The notes: generated by a model not told the origin, from the letters alone. Shown: positions 1-9,226, counted from the stretch's first letter. The stretch is DNA of 64,000 nucleotides from Kribbella jejuensis (GCF_006715085.1 NZ_VFMM01000001.1:2790001-2854000), one strand, 5' to 3'. Numbers and translations: made by a program.

Positions 1-277
1 AAACCCCGGACCGGTAGGCCGCACCGGCATCGACCGGGGTGTGTTCACCGCCCGCGCCGGGAGCCGGCCGGTCGGCCGGCTCTCGGCGCGGTTCCCACCA
101 GGCGATGAGGTTGCCGATGCCGTCGGATTCCACCGACAGGTTGCGGGTGGCGCACTGGTCCAGGAACCAGTGCGTCGCCTCGCGTTCGGTGGGGGTGTAG
201 CCGCCACGGGTGTAGCCGCCTGTCTCCGGGTCACGGCCGATGGCGGACTGGTCCGCCCACAGGGACTCGAAACTCAA
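1..277 (-). CDS. M20-type amidohydrolase, allantoate amidohydrolase-like (partial)
   Basis: The gene runs off the left edge; about 92 N-terminal codons are present. The protein begins MSFESLWADQSAIGRDPETG and continues with a GGYTRGGYTPTEREATHWF stretch and an ESDGIGNLIAWW segment. This matches the N-terminus of the Zn-dependent M20 family that includes allantoate amidohydrolase and N-carbamoyl-amino-acid hydrolases. A TTG start is chosen because it overlaps the upstream stop (TTGA) and gives the family's usual N-terminus. In actinobacteria a gene of this family commonly sits in hut clusters, where it is suspected to process formiminoglutamate or N-formylglutamate; that role is inference here. 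The metal ligands lie beyond the window, so substrate and activity cannot be judged. Confidence 0.8.
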   Translation of the reverse strand, partial: MSFESLWADQSAIGRDPETGGYTRGGYTPTEREATHWFLDQCATRNLSVESDGIGNLIAWWEPRREPADRPAPGAGGEHTPVDAGAAYRSGV

Positions 278-1197
278 GACAGTGGGTTCTTCGACAGCCA
301 GTCCTTCGCGACCGCGTCCGCGCTCTCCTTGCCGACGTCGATCCGCTTGACCAGGTCGGTCAGCGCGTCGGTGGTCAGCTTGGCGTCGACCGCGTTCAGC
401 GTGGCGACGACGTCGTCGGACTTGTGGTCGGTCCGGATCAGCGGAACGATGTTGTTCGGCGGCAGGATGTGCTCCGGGTCCTCCAGCTGGACCCAGCCCT
501 TGTCCTTGATCACGGCCTGCGTGGTGAACAGGTCGGTCACCTGGATCGTGTTGTCCTCCAGCGCCTTGATGCTCAGCGGGCCACCCGCGTCCAGCGTCTT
601 GTAGTCCTTGAAGTCGACGCCGTACTTCTCCTTCATGCCCTTCAGCCCGGCGGTCCGGACCTTGAACTCGGAGCTGCCGCCGGCGACCAGGTTCTTGCCC
701 TTCAGGTCACCGATCGACTTCAGGCCGTACTTGTCCGCGGTCTGCTTGGTGACCACGATCGTGTCCTCGTCGGTGGCCGGCGACATCTCCAGGATCTCCA
801 GGCCCGGCGTCAGCGCCTTCTTCAGCGCGTCGTACGCCTTCTGCGGGTCGGTCTCCGTGGAGTTCTTGTCGAAGTACGCGAGCGAGGCGCCGGTGTACTC
901 CGGCACCAGGTCCACGGACCCGTCCTTGATCGCGGCCATGTAGGTCTCGCGGTTGCCGATGTTCGGCTTCTTCTTCACGTCGATGCCCTTGGCCGCGAGC
1001 GCCTGGCCGTAGATCTCCGCCAGCAGCTGGCTCTCGGAGAAGTCGGCGGACCCGACGGTGATGCTCGTCACCTTGGACGGTGCGGGCGAGGACCCCGCGT
1101 TGTCGCTGCCGAGCTGGTTGCCCCCACCCCCACAGCCGGCCAGGCCGAGCACCGCCACGCCGGCGATCGCAGTACGGATGAGTGTGGATCTCAACAC
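274..1197 (-). CDS. OpuC/QAT-type ABC transporter substrate-binding lipoprotein
   Basis: This is a 307-residue periplasmic-type binding protein of the glycine betaine/choline/carnitine class (OpuAC family). The N-terminus is a lipoprotein signal with lipobox LAGC near residues 19-22, followed by a Gly-rich linker, so the mature protein should be tethered to the outer face of the membrane. The body has family features such as the early SADFSESQLLAEIYGQAL segment and a VPEYTGASLAYF stretch. It is the fourth gene of an ATPase-permease-permease-SBP set and overlaps the following amidohydrolase gene by 3-4 bases. Its place between hutU and another probable hut gene suggests that histidine, urocanate or a betaine is the ligand. 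That is inference from context; the family name alone would say quaternary amines. Confidence 0.9.
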   Translation of the reverse strand: MLRSTLIRTAIAGVAVLGLAGCGGGGNQLGSDNAGSSPAPSKVTSITVGSADFSESQLLAEIYGQALAAKGIDVKKKPNIGNRETYMAAIKDGSVDLVPEYTGASLAYFDKNSTETDPQKAYDALKKALTPGLEILEMSPATDEDTIVVTKQTADKYGLKSIGDLKGKNLVAGGSSEFKVRTAGLKGMKEKYGVDFKDYKTLDAGGPLSIKALEDNTIQVTDLFTTQAVIKDKGWVQLEDPEHILPPNNIVPLIRTDHKSDDVVATLNAVDAKLTTDALTDLVKRIDVGKESADAVAKDWLSKNPLS

Positions 1198-1276
1198 GAG
1201 AGCCTCCAGTGTTCTCGTTCAGCCACCGGCCGGTGCCGATGGATGTATCTCAAGTTCATCAGGTCGGTCGGACAGT

Positions 1277-1927
1277 TCAGCCGAGTTTCAGCCCCGGCGA
1301 GACGGTGAGCCTTCCGATCAGCGCGAACAGGGCGTCCAGCAGCAGCGCGAGCAGGGCCACCAGCAGCGCCCCGGTGAACATCTGCGGGAAGTCGCGCAGC
1401 TTCAGCCCGTCGATCACGTACCGGCCGAGGCCGCCGAGCGAGACCAACGCCGCGATCGTCGCGGTGGACACGATCTGCAGCGTCGCGCTCCGCACGCCCG
1501 AGATGATCAACGGCATCGCGATCGGGATCTCCACCTTGGTCAGGATCTCGCGTCCGGTCATCCCCATCCCCCGCGCGGCGTCGATCGTCGCCGGATCGAC
1601 ACCTGAGATCCCGGCGTACGTCGAGGCGAGGATCGGCGGGATGCCCAGCGCGACCAGCGCGATCAGCACCGGCAGGAAGCCGATCTGGTTGGTGAGCAGC
1701 ACCGCGAGCATCAGCAGTCCGAGGCTCGGCAGCGCCCGGGCCGCGTTGCCGGCGTTGATCGCCAGGAACGCGCCCCGCCGGGTGTGCCCGATCCGCAACC
1801 CGATCGGCAGCCCGATCAGGACGGACAGACCGAGCGCGGCAAACGTGTACCAGAGGTGCTGGAGGATCCGGGCCCAGATGCCTTCGTTACCGGACCAGTT
1901 GAACGGGTCGGTCAGGTACTGCCACAT
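1277..1927 (-). CDS. OpuC/QAT-type ABC transporter permease
   Basis: A 216-residue inner-membrane permease of the binding-protein-dependent transport family (OpuCB/OpuCD type), with several hydrophobic helices and an EAA-like loop around the DAARGMGMTGREILTKVEIP segment, which docks the ATPase. It starts 1 base after the stop of the preceding permease gene, so the two are almost certainly cotranslated. About 80 bases separate it from the binding-protein gene and hold a 12-bp palindrome (CACCGGCCGGTG, 1224-1235). The paired permeases should form the heterodimeric channel of the importer. Confidence 0.9.
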   Translation of the reverse strand: MWQYLTDPFNWSGNEGIWARILQHLWYTFAALGLSVLIGLPIGLRIGHTRRGAFLAINAGNAARALPSLGLLMLAVLLTNQIGFLPVLIALVALGIPPILASTYAGISGVDPATIDAARGMGMTGREILTKVEIPIAMPLIISGVRSATLQIVSTATIAALVSLGGLGRYVIDGLKLRDFPQMFTGALLVALLALLLDALFALIGRLTVSPGLKLG

Positions 1928-1928
1928 G

Positions 1929-2585
1929 TCAGACCACCTCCGCCACAGGCCGGGCGACCCGGGCCCAGGGAGTGAGCGCCCGTTGCAAGGTCACCAGTAC
2001 GAGGTCCGCGAGCAGTGCCAGGGCCAGGGACAGCACCACGCCGACGACGACCGGGGTGAGGAAGTCCTTCTGGAAGCCGAGCGTGAACAGCTCGCCCAGG
2101 CCGCCGATCCCGATCACCGCGCCGACGCTCACCATCGAGATGTTCGCGACGGTCACCACCCGGAGCCCCGTGAAGATCACCGGTACGGCGATCGGCAGGT
2201 CGACTGCGATCAGCCGGTGCAGAGCGCCGTACCCGACGGCGATCGCGGACTGCCGGACGTCGGGCGGTACCGAACGGAGTCCGTCGATCACGTTCCGGAT
2301 CAGCAGCGACACCGTATAGATGGTCAGCGCCACGATGATGTTCAGCGTGGACAGGACTTTCGTCCCGAGGATCGCCGGCAGCACGATGAACAGCGCGATC
2401 GACGGCAGCGAGTACAGCAGACCGCCGAACGCGATCAGCGGATTCGCCAGCCAGGAGTAGCGCGTCGCGACGTACCCGAGCGGAATCGAGATGATCAGAC
2501 CGAGGATCACCGGGACGATCGCCAGATAGAGGTGCTCGCGCAACTGTTCCCAGATCAGACCGAGGTTGTCACCGATCCACGTCAT
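1929..2585 (-). CDS. OpuC/QAT-type ABC transporter permease
   Basis: A 218-residue polytopic permease and paralogue of the following gene. It carries a visible EAA-type coupling loop (RQSAIAVGYGALHRLIAVDLP), with the conserved Gly and hydrophobic spacing of the family. The ATG overlaps the stop of the ATPase gene by four bases (ATGA), which points to tight translational coupling. Its length matches OpuCB/OpuCD permeases, and no fused substrate-binding domain is present; the separate lipoprotein supplies that function. Confidence 0.9.
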   Translation of the reverse strand: MTWIGDNLGLIWEQLREHLYLAIVPVILGLIISIPLGYVATRYSWLANPLIAFGGLLYSLPSIALFIVLPAILGTKVLSTLNIIVALTIYTVSLLIRNVIDGLRSVPPDVRQSAIAVGYGALHRLIAVDLPIAVPVIFTGLRVVTVANISMVSVGAVIGIGGLGELFTLGFQKDFLTPVVVGVVLSLALALLADLVLVTLQRALTPWARVARPVAEVV

Positions 2586-3580
2586 GAGCGGAGCGCTTCC
2601 GCAACGGATCCTTGGTCGACAACGCCGACGGCGCGGCCTTCGTCATCGACCACGACACCCAATCCGTTCGGGGACGTCAGTACGGCGTCCAGCGCCGCGC
2701 GGAGGGAATCGCCACGCTTGAAGACCGCACCCACAGGCTCGATCTCTTCGGACCCGTTCCGCCAACCGACCGGTACGCCGTCGTTCAGCGCGAGGTCGTC
2801 CGGCAACGGCTGCACGGTGAGCTGATCGGTGTAGATGAACGTCAGGGCGCGGTAACCGCGGTCCTGCCCGACGAAGCCGCGGACGAAGTCGTCGGCGGGG
2901 TTCGCGAGGAGTTCGGCCGGTGGGGCGAACTGGGCCAGCTTGCCGCCGACCTGCAGGACGGCGACGTTGTCGCCGAGCTTGATCGCCTCGTCGATGTCGT
3001 GCGTGACGAACACGATCGTCTTGCCGATGTCGCGCTGCAGCCGGAGCAGCTCCTCCTGCAGCTGGTGCCGCACGATCGGGTCGACCGCGCTGAACGGCTC
3101 GTCCATCAGCATGATCGCCGGATCGGCCGCCAGCGCACGGGCGACGCCGACTCGTTGCTGCTGGCCACCGGACAGCTGGGCCGGATACCGCTCGGCCAGC
3201 TTCGGGTCCAGGCCGACGCGTTCGATCAGCTCCATCGCCGTAGCGCGGGCTTTGCGCTTGTCCCAGCCGAGCAGCTTCGGCACGGTCGCGATGTTGTCCA
3301 CCACGGTCTTGTGCGGGAACAGCCCGGCGTTCTGGATCACGTACCCGATCCCGCGTCGCAGGGTGACCGCGTCCTGGGAGTTGATGTCGGTGCCGTCGAT
3401 CGAGATCGTCCCGCTGGACCGCTCGATCGTCCGGTTGATCATCCGCAGCGACGTGGTCTTGCCGCAGCCGGAGGGCCCGACGAACACGGTGATCTGGTTG
3501 CTCGGGATCCGCAGGGACAGCGTGTCGACGGCGACGGTGCCGTCCGGATACCGCTTGGTGACGTCCTCGAACTCGATCAT
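2582..3580 (-). CDS. OpuC/QAT-type ABC transporter ATP-binding protein with CBS region
   Basis: A 332-residue cytoplasmic ATPase. The Walker A motif GPSGCGKT lies near residues 36-43, the ABC signature LSGGQQQRVG near 135-144, Walker B IMLMDEP follows, and the switch His is in VFVTHD. The C-terminal ~90 residues resemble a weak CBS-domain region (GLGVVVDDEGRAVGVVDQGS), as in OpuCA/ProV-type ATPases, where it senses ionic strength. It is first in a four-gene importer operon and starts 136 bases downstream of hutU. A strong inverted repeat in that gap suggests that transcription from hutU is at least partly terminated. The CBS-like tail suggests regulated transport, but the ligand is unknown. 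Confidence 0.92.
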   Translation of the reverse strand: MIEFEDVTKRYPDGTVAVDTLSLRIPSNQITVFVGPSGCGKTTSLRMINRTIERSSGTISIDGTDINSQDAVTLRRGIGYVIQNAGLFPHKTVVDNIATVPKLLGWDKRKARATAMELIERVGLDPKLAERYPAQLSGGQQQRVGVARALAADPAIMLMDEPFSAVDPIVRHQLQEELLRLQRDIGKTIVFVTHDIDEAIKLGDNVAVLQVGGKLAQFAPPAELLANPADDFVRGFVGQDRGYRALTFIYTDQLTVQPLPDDLALNDGVPVGWRNGSEEIEPVGAVFKRGDSLRAALDAVLTSPNGLGVVVDDEGRAVGVVDQGSVAEALRS

Positions 3581-3620
3581 GGCGCCCCTTCGCGCTCGTT
3601 GGTCGCCCGATTGACCCTAG

Positions 3621-3666
3621 CGGACCGAGAGACCGAAGCCACGCGATCCGACGGTTTCTCGGTCCG
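3621..3666 (-). terminator. Stem-loop between hutU and the ABC operon
   Basis: A perfect 10-bp inverted repeat (CGGACCGAGA at 3621-3630 and TCTCGGTCCG at 3657-3666) is extended inward by a further imperfect arm. It lies downstream of hutU and just upstream of the ATPase gene on the same strand. No long U-run follows, so it could be an intrinsic-like actinobacterial terminator, an attenuator or a processing site that sets different levels of hut enzymes and transporter. Confidence 0.5.
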
Positions 3667-3716
3667 TGGAAAGTCCCCGTGAAAGTGCACTGTAACGGTC
3701 GAGATACTGTGAGTTG

Positions 3717-5372
3717 TCAGGACTCCCGCATCGGGATCCTGACCCCCTTCTCGTCCGCCACCTCGACGGCTTTGTCGTAGCCGGCGTCGACGTGCCGGAT
3801 GACACCCATCGCCGGGTCGTTGGTGAGGACCCGCTCCAGCTTCTGCCGGGCCAGGTAGGTGCCGTCGGCAACCGACACCTGGCCGGCGTGGATGGACCGG
3901 CCGATGCCGACGCCGCCGCCGTGGTGGATCGACACCCAGGACGCGCCGCTGGCCACGTTCACCATCGCGTTCAGCAACGGCCAGTCCGCGATCGCGTCCG
4001 AGCCGTCGAGCATGCCTTCGGTCTCCCGGTACGGCGACGCGACGCTGCCGGTGTCCAGGTGGTCGCGACCGATCACGATCGGGGCCTCGAGTTCACCGGA
4101 GGCCACCAGCTCGTTGAACCGGAGTCCGGCCTTGTCCCGCTCGCCCTGGCCGAGCCAGCAGATCCGGGCCGGCAGACCCTGGAACGCGACCCGCTCGCCG
4201 GCCAGCTTGATCCAGCGGCTCAGGTGCTCGTTGTCCGGAAAGAGATCGAGAATCGCTTGATCGGTGCGGGCGATGTCGGCGGGGTTGCCGGACAGCGCGG
4301 CCCACCGGAACGGGCCCTTCCCTTCGCAGAACAGCGGCCGGATGTACGCCGGTACGAAGCCGGGGAACTCGAACGCCCGGGTGTACCCGGCCTTGCGCGC
4401 CTCGTCCCGGATCGAGTTGCCGTAGTCGAACACCTCGGCGCCCGCGTCCTGGAACTCGACCATCGCCTGGACGTGTTTGGCCATCGACTCCTGCGCGCGC
4501 TCGGTGAACCCGGCCGGGTCCTTCTCCCGCGCGGTCGCCCAGTCCTCGAACTCGACGCCGATCGGCAGGTACATCAGCGGGTCGTGCGCCGACGTCTGGT
4601 CGGTCACGACATCGATCGGCGCGCCCCGCTTGAGCAGGTCCGGCACGATCGTCGCGGCGTTGCCCAGAACGCCGATGGACAAGGGCTTGCGCGCCTTCTT
4701 GGCCTCTTCCGCGAGTTGAAGCGCTTCATCCACAGAGGACGCCCGTACGTCGAGGTACCGGTGCTCGATCCGGCGCTGGATCCGCGACTCGTCGACGTCG
4801 ATGCAGATCGCCACGCCGTCGTTCATCGTCACCGCGAGCGGCTGCGCGCCACCCATCCCGCCGAGGCCGGCGGTGAGCGTGATCGTACCGGCCAGCGAGC
4901 CGCCGAACTTCTTCTCGGCGACCGCACCGAACGTCTCGTACGTACCCTGCAGGATGCCCTGCGTGCCGATGTAGATCCACGAGCCGGCCGTCATCTGGCC
5001 GTACATCGTCAGCCCCATCGCCTCGAGCTTGCGGAACTCCTCCCAGGTGGCCCAGTCGCCGACCAGGTTCGAGTTCGCGATCAGCACCCGCGGCGCCCAC
5101 TCGTGCGTCTGCATGACGCCGACCGGACGGCCGGACTGAACGAGCATGGTCTCGTCGTCCTTCAGCGTGGTCAGCGTACGGACCATCGCGTCGAAGGAGT
5201 TCCAGTCGCGGGCAGCCTTGCCGGAACCGCCGTACACGACGAGCTCGTCGGGGTGCTCGGCGACCTCCGGGTCGAGGTTGTTCTGCAGCATCCGCAGCGC
5301 CGCCTCCTGCTGCCAGCCGCGGGCGGTCAGGGTGGTACCGCGGGGCGCGCGGACAGGACGTGGTCCGGACAT
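3717..5372 (-). CDS. hutU: Urocanate hydratase HutU
   Basis: 551 residues, the usual length for urocanase, which hydrates urocanate to 4-imidazolone-5-propionate in histidine degradation using tightly bound NAD+. Family blocks are clear: the N-terminal [21 protein letters not shown], the Gly-rich NAD-binding [14 protein letters not shown] segment, and the C-terminal [18 protein letters not shown]. The start at 5372 ([12 protein letters not shown]) is chosen because longer in-frame extensions would run into hutH. It lies 16 bases downstream of hutH and is surely cotranscribed. The ABC importer follows, separated by a stem-loop. Confidence 0.97.
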   Translation of the reverse strand: MSGPRPVRAPRGTTLTARGWQQEAALRMLQNNLDPEVAEHPDELVVYGGSGKAARDWNSFDAMVRTLTTLKDDETMLVQSGRPVGVMQTHEWAPRVLIANSNLVGDWATWEEFRKLEAMGLTMYGQMTAGSWIYIGTQGILQGTYETFGAVAEKKFGGSLAGTITLTAGLGGMGGAQPLAVTMNDGVAICIDVDESRIQRRIEHRYLDVRASSVDEALQLAEEAKKARKPLSIGVLGNAATIVPDLLKRGAPIDVVTDQTSAHDPLMYLPIGVEFEDWATAREKDPAGFTERAQESMAKHVQAMVEFQDAGAEVFDYGNSIRDEARKAGYTRAFEFPGFVPAYIRPLFCEGKGPFRWAALSGNPADIARTDQAILDLFPDNEHLSRWIKLAGERVAFQGLPARICWLGQGERDKAGLRFNELVASGELEAPIVIGRDHLDTGSVASPYRETEGMLDGSDAIADWPLLNAMVNVASGASWVSIHHGGGVGIGRSIHAGQVSVADGTYLARQKLERVLTNDPAMGVIRHVDAGYDKAVEVADEKGVRIPMRES

Positions 5373-5388
5373 GGGTGATCCAGCCTTT

Positions 5389-6930
5389 CTAGAGGAGCGG
5401 GCCGGTGACGGCCTCGGTCGCTTCGATGTAGGTGCCATTAGCAACGAGTTGTACGGAGTGCTCGAGCTCGGGGGCGAGGAACCGGTCGGTGGCCGGACCC
5501 TCGACGTACTGCCGCAGCACTGCTTGCGCGGCGGCCGTCGCCGGAGCCGGGGTGAGCGGTGCGCGCAGGTCCAGGGCCCGCGCGGCGGTGAGGATCTCGA
5601 TCGCGAGTACGCGCTGTAGACCGTCGATCGACTTGCGCAGCTTGCGCGCCGCGGACCAGCCCATCGAGACGTGGTCCTCCTGCATCGCACTGCTCGGGAT
5701 CGAGTCGACACTCGCTGGTACGGCGAGCCGCTTCAGCTCGGACACGATCGCGGCCTGGGTGTACTGCGCGATCATGTGACCGCTGTCGACGCCCGGATCG
5801 TCGGCCAGGAACGCGTTCAGGCCGTGGTTGCGCGCGACGTCGAGGAAGCGGTCGGTACGGCGTTCGCTGATGCTGGCAAGGTCCGCGACGGCGATCGCGA
5901 GGAAGTCGAGCACGTACCCGATCGGGGCGCCGTGGAAGTTGCCGTTGGACTCGACCCTCCCGTCGGGTAGGACGACGGGGTTGTCGATCGCGGCTTGGAG
6001 TTCGCGTTCCGCAACTGACGCGGCGTGCGCTGCGGTGTCGCGGGCGGCGCCGTGGACCTGGGGCGAGCAGCGGAGCGAGTACGCGTCCTGGACACGGTTG
6101 CAGTCCGGGCCGCGGTGGCTGGCGACGATCGCGCTGTCCTTGAGGATCGCGCGCAGATTGGCCGCGGCCCTTGCCTGACCAGGGTGCGGTCGCAGGGCCT
6201 GCAGGTCCTCGGCGAAGACGCGGTCGGTACCGAGCTGGGCCTCGACGCTCATCGCGGCGGCCAGGTCGGCGGTCTTGAACAGCCGGTCGAGATCGGCCAG
6301 CGCGAGGACCAGCATGCCGAGCATGCCGTCGGTCCCGTTGATCAGCGCGAGGCCTTCCTTCTCCGCGAGCACGATCGGCTGCAGACCGTGCTGGGCCAGG
6401 GCCTCGCCGGCGTCGAGAAGGTTGCCGTCGGCATCGCGGACCTTGCCCTCGCCCAGGATCGCCAGCGCGACGTGGGACAGCGGCGCCAGGTCACCCGAGC
6501 AGCCGAGGCTGCCGTATTCGTGCACGACCGGCGTCAGATGCGCGTTCAGCAGACCGGCGTACGCCTGGGCCGTCTCGACCTTCACGCCGGTCCGGCCGGT
6601 GGCGAGGGTGGACAGTCTGAGCAGCGCGAGCGCGCGGACGACCTCAGGCTCGACCTCGGGGCCCGAGCCGGCCGCGTGCGAGCGGATCAGGCTGCGTTGC
6701 AGCTGGGTGCGGAGCTCCGGCGCGATGTGCCGGGTGGCGAGTGCGCCGAACCCGGTCGAGACGCCGTAGTGCGGGGTGTCCGCGTGCGCCAGCGCCTCGA
6801 TCGCGGCGCGCGACTTCGCGATCTCCTCGAGGGCCTGGTCGTCGATCCGTACCTGAGCGCCGTACCGCGCGACCGCGACCACCTGGGCCGGGGTCAGCGG
6901 GCCGATGCCGACATTCACTGTGTGTTCCAC
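5389..6930 (-). CDS. hutH: Histidine ammonia-lyase HutH
   Basis: 513 residues with a GTG start at 6930. HutH deaminates L-histidine to trans-urocanate, the first step of the hut pathway. The electrophilic MIO cofactor forms from a tripeptide that here reads Cys-Ser-Gly near residues 143-145 ([14 protein letters not shown]). This Cys variant of Ala-Ser-Gly is usual in actinobacterial HutH. The catalytic tyrosine loop ([12 protein letters not shown]) and the [14 protein letters not shown] block are intact. The open frame continues upstream, but the canonical N-terminus ([14 protein letters not shown]) sets the start. It is transcribed divergently from a GNAT gene and heads hutH-hutU. A useful contrast is the second family member at 15159-16580, which lacks this tripeptide. 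Confidence 0.97.
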   Translation of the reverse strand: MEHTVNVGIGPLTPAQVVAVARYGAQVRIDDQALEEIAKSRAAIEALAHADTPHYGVSTGFGALATRHIAPELRTQLQRSLIRSHAAGSGPEVEPEVVRALALLRLSTLATGRTGVKVETAQAYAGLLNAHLTPVVHEYGSLGCSGDLAPLSHVALAILGEGKVRDADGNLLDAGEALAQHGLQPIVLAEKEGLALINGTDGMLGMLVLALADLDRLFKTADLAAAMSVEAQLGTDRVFAEDLQALRPHPGQARAAANLRAILKDSAIVASHRGPDCNRVQDAYSLRCSPQVHGAARDTAAHAASVAERELQAAIDNPVVLPDGRVESNGNFHGAPIGYVLDFLAIAVADLASISERRTDRFLDVARNHGLNAFLADDPGVDSGHMIAQYTQAAIVSELKRLAVPASVDSIPSSAMQEDHVSMGWSAARKLRKSIDGLQRVLAIEILTAARALDLRAPLTPAPATAAAQAVLRQYVEGPATDRFLAPELEHSVQLVANGTYIEATEAVTGPLL

Positions 6931-6984
6931 CCGAACATTGCACCGCGCCCGATCGGCCCGGGACAGCATCGCCGTACTACTTTT

Positions 6985-7002
6985 CGTCTCGAATCTGAGA
7001 CG
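6985..7002. promoter_or_regulatory. Palindrome in hutH/GNAT divergent promoter
   Basis: CGTCTC (6985-6990) and GAGACG (6997-7002) form an interrupted palindrome in the 108-base gap between divergent hutH and the GNAT gene. It is a candidate operator for hut control, with the nearby IclR-family protein as one possible binder. That assignment is inference. Confidence 0.4.
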
Positions 7003-7038
7003 GCGATGGCGACCCTCGGTAGTCGTAGGGTGGCTGCC

Positions 7039-7917
7039 ATGGGGTTCGAGATCCGGACGGCACGGCCGGAGGATGCGGTCGGGATCGCCCGGGTGTGGGC
7101 CGCGACGATGCCGCAGTTGGTGAAGACGGCGCGCGCAGTCGAACTGCAGCTGCGGCACGGTCGTTCGCAGGAGGTACTGGTCGCCGTCGACGGGCCGGAC
7201 GTGGTCGGGTACGCGAATCTCTACCTGCCGCCGGCGGCGCGTGTCCGGATCACTGTCCAGGTGCCGCCTGCGAATCGCGGGCGTGGGATCGGGACTGCCT
7301 TGCTTTCTGCGGTCGAGGGACGGGCGCGGGAGCTCGGGGCCCAGCGGTTGCTGGTCGCCGTGGCCGACGACTCGACTGGGTTCGCTACTCGTCGCGGCTT
7401 CACGATCGGGAGGCGGATGACGCATTCCGCGGCTGATCTGACTGTCGCGCGGGAGCCGCTCCCGGTACCGGAGGGGCTGCGGCTGGTGACCTATGCGGAG
7501 CTGGAGCCGGTGCAGTTGTACGACGCCGAGGTCCAGGTGCGGGACGACGATCCGAGCGGGTTGTCGGGCGGACCGTCGTACGACGAATGGGTCGAGACGC
7601 ACTGGGCGAACCCGGACACGCGGTACGACCTGAGCATCGCCGTACTCGACGGAGACCGGGTGCTGTCGTTCGTGACCACGACCGCGGATCCGGACCGTGG
7701 GGTGATCTGGTCGAACCTGACCGGGACGATCCTGTCGGCGCGCGGGCGCGGGCTCGCGAAGGTGGTGAAGTCGGTCGCGTTGGCGCGGGCTCGGGACGCC
7801 GGGTTCACCGTCGCCTCGACCGGGAACGATGCGGCCAACGAGCCGATGCTCGCGGTGAACCGCTGGCTCGGATACGTGGAGAAGTCGGGCGCGTGGACCG
7901 CGGAGAAGGCGCTGTGA
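7039..7917 (+). CDS. Tandem GNAT acetyltransferase-like protein
   Basis: 292 residues with two GNAT modules. The first spans about residues 1-130 and has the acetyl-CoA pyrophosphate loop VPPANRGRGIGTALL. The second spans about 150-290 and has an RGRGLAKVVKSVAL loop and an N-terminal half poorer in motifs. Such double-GNAT proteins are common in actinobacteria, and their substrates are mostly unknown. ATG 7039 is used because it precedes the first beta strand (GFEIRTARPEDA). It is divergent from hutH and overlaps the next small gene by four bases (GTGA). No specific acceptor can be inferred. Confidence 0.88.
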   Translation: MGFEIRTARPEDAVGIARVWAATMPQLVKTARAVELQLRHGRSQEVLVAVDGPDVVGYANLYLPPAARVRITVQVPPANRGRGIGTALLSAVEGRARELGAQRLLVAVADDSTGFATRRGFTIGRRMTHSAADLTVAREPLPVPEGLRLVTYAELEPVQLYDAEVQVRDDDPSGLSGGPSYDEWVETHWANPDTRYDLSIAVLDGDRVLSFVTTTADPDRGVIWSNLTGTILSARGRGLAKVVKSVALARARDAGFTVASTGNDAANEPMLAVNRWLGYVEKSGAWTAEKAL

Positions 7918-8102
7918 GACGACTCGCGATCTCGCTGACGTTCTTCTTGGTGTTGTCCGTCGGCGTCGGGCTGGCGGTGTCCGGACCGGATCTCATCGAT
8001 TGGGGGATCGCGGGCGGTCTGTTCGCACTCGCGGTTCTCGGCGAGGGTTTTCGATTCTGGCTCCGGCGCAGCCGTGCTGCCAAACGCTCGTCGGGGGTGT
8101 GA
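7914..8102 (+). CDS. Small membrane protein, 62 residues
   Basis: GTG start overlapping the GNAT stop by four bases. The product has two predicted hydrophobic segments (about residues 4-22, ISLTFFLVLSVGVGLAV, and 31-47, GIAGGLFALAVLGEGF) and ends in a basic tail with FRFWLRRSRAAKRSSG. This is consistent with a two-helix inner-membrane protein with a cytosolic positive tail. No family is recognised. The tight coupling to the GNAT gene supports expression; the function is unknown. Confidence 0.75.
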   Translation: MRRLAISLTFFLVLSVGVGLAVSGPDLIDWGIAGGLFALAVLGEGFRFWLRRSRAAKRSSGV

Positions 8103-8122
8103 GAGGGCGTTACGCTGCGGTT

Positions 8123-8881
8123 GTGAGCGGCAACGTTCCCGCCTCGACCCGTACGTTGCGGGTCCTCACGTTCCTGGCCACCCAGCCGGGTCCGGTACCG
8201 ATGGAGCGCATCGCGTCCGCGGTCGGGTTGCCACGCTCGTCGACGTACCACTTGCTGCGGGCAATGATCGACGAGGGGTTCGTCGTCCATCTGCCGGAGG
8301 AGAAGCGGTACGGGCTGGGGGTGGCCGCGTTCGAGATCGGGTCGGCGTACCTGCGGCACGATCCGCTGGAACGGTTGGCGCGGCCGCTGCTCGTGCAGCT
8401 CGTGCATGAGGTGGGGCAGACCGCGCATCTCGGCGTACTGCACGGTCGGGAGCTTGTTTATCTCTTGAAGGAGCAGCCGCCGCGGCCGGTGACGCTGGTG
8501 ACGGACGTCGGCGTACGTCTCCCCGCCACCCTCACCGCGTCGGGGCGCGCGCTGCTGGCCGAACTACCACCGGCGCAGGTCCGCGCGCTGTTCCCGTCCG
8601 CGGAGTCCTTCGTACGCCGAACCGACCACGGCCCGCAGTCTCTCAGCCAACTCCGCCGCATCCTCGCCGACGAAAAACGCCAGGGCTTCGCTGTCGAGGA
8701 CTCCTTCATCACCCCTGGGATGGCGTCGGTCGCCAGCGCCGCCGTCGACCACGCCGGCCACCCGGTAGCCGCCATCAGCGTCACCTTCCGCACCGACACC
8801 GTTCCACCCGCCGACCGCCCCCACCTGGCCCACAAAATCCGCCAAGCCGCCAAGGCCCTGACCCGCCGCCTCCACGGGTAG
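8123..8881 (+). CDS. IclR-family transcriptional regulator
   Basis: 252 residues, GTG start. The N-terminal winged helix-turn-helix spans about residues 8-70 (TRTLRVLTFLATQPG, with a recognition-helix region LPRSSTYHLLRAMIDEGFV). The rest is the IclR effector-binding GAF-like domain, including GQTAHLGVLHGRELVYL and the C-terminal AISVTFRTD strand. IclR proteins regulate catabolic genes in response to small organic acids. Its position about 1.2 kb from the hutH start, in a cluster on the opposite strand, makes it a candidate hut regulator. This is inference; control of the neighbouring GNAT genes is also possible. Confidence 0.92.
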   Translation: MSGNVPASTRTLRVLTFLATQPGPVPMERIASAVGLPRSSTYHLLRAMIDEGFVVHLPEEKRYGLGVAAFEIGSAYLRHDPLERLARPLLVQLVHEVGQTAHLGVLHGRELVYLLKEQPPRPVTLVTDVGVRLPATLTASGRALLAELPPAQVRALFPSAESFVRRTDHGPQSLSQLRRILADEKRQGFAVEDSFITPGMASVASAAVDHAGHPVAAISVTFRTDTVPPADRPHLAHKIRQAAKALTRRLHG

Positions 8882-8937
8882 AAGAGCTGCCAGGGGACGG
8901 GCTGCTGGTGGCTGACAACCGAGGTACTGGGAACGAC

Positions 8938-9226
8938 CCCGCGTGCTCCGCGGGCGCTTACTTCGTCGCTCCGCTCCTCACCGCGCCCACTCCGCACACT
9001 CCCACCCACCCCCCGCTTAGCGCGGTACATCCCCTTCCGGCTACCGCCGGGAGTTTGTCGGCTGCCGCCGAGGAGCTGCGGCTCCCGCCGCGGTATCCGG
9101 CTACCGCCGGGAAGTTGTCGGCTACCGCCGACCAACTGCGGCTCCCGCCGCGACATCCGGCTGCCGCCGGGAAGTTGTCGGCTGCCGCCGACTAGGTTGC
9201 TCGCTGGCGCTCGCGAGTGACTGCGA
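8938..9226 (+). repeat. Dispersed hairpin-array repeat, copy 1
   Basis: This copy fills the 380-base gap between the convergent IclR and XRE genes. It opens with the family edge GCGTGCTCCGCGG, then a CACTCCCACCCACC tract, then a run of short stem-loops of the form CCGGCTACCGCCGG. Inside it, 9036-9194 is a 60-bp tandem repeat in about 2.6 copies. No credible coding sequence is seen on either strand. Confidence 0.8.
9036..9194. repeat. 60-bp tandem repeat, about 2.6 copies
   Basis: Units start at 9036, 9096 and 9156 and each begins TCCGGCTRCCGCCGGGA. Differences are mostly single substitutions. Each unit carries two or three small GC-rich stem-loops. Confidence 0.85.

Noticed and set aside
6931..7602. 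Long N-terminal extension of hutH
   Set aside because: The open frame continues, but HutH family length and N-terminal sequence place the start at 6930, and the extension runs antisense through the GNAT gene.
8938..9226. CRISPR-like array in the IclR/XRE gap
   Set aside because: The repeats are contiguous, without unique spacers, and are internally palindromic; no cas genes are present.
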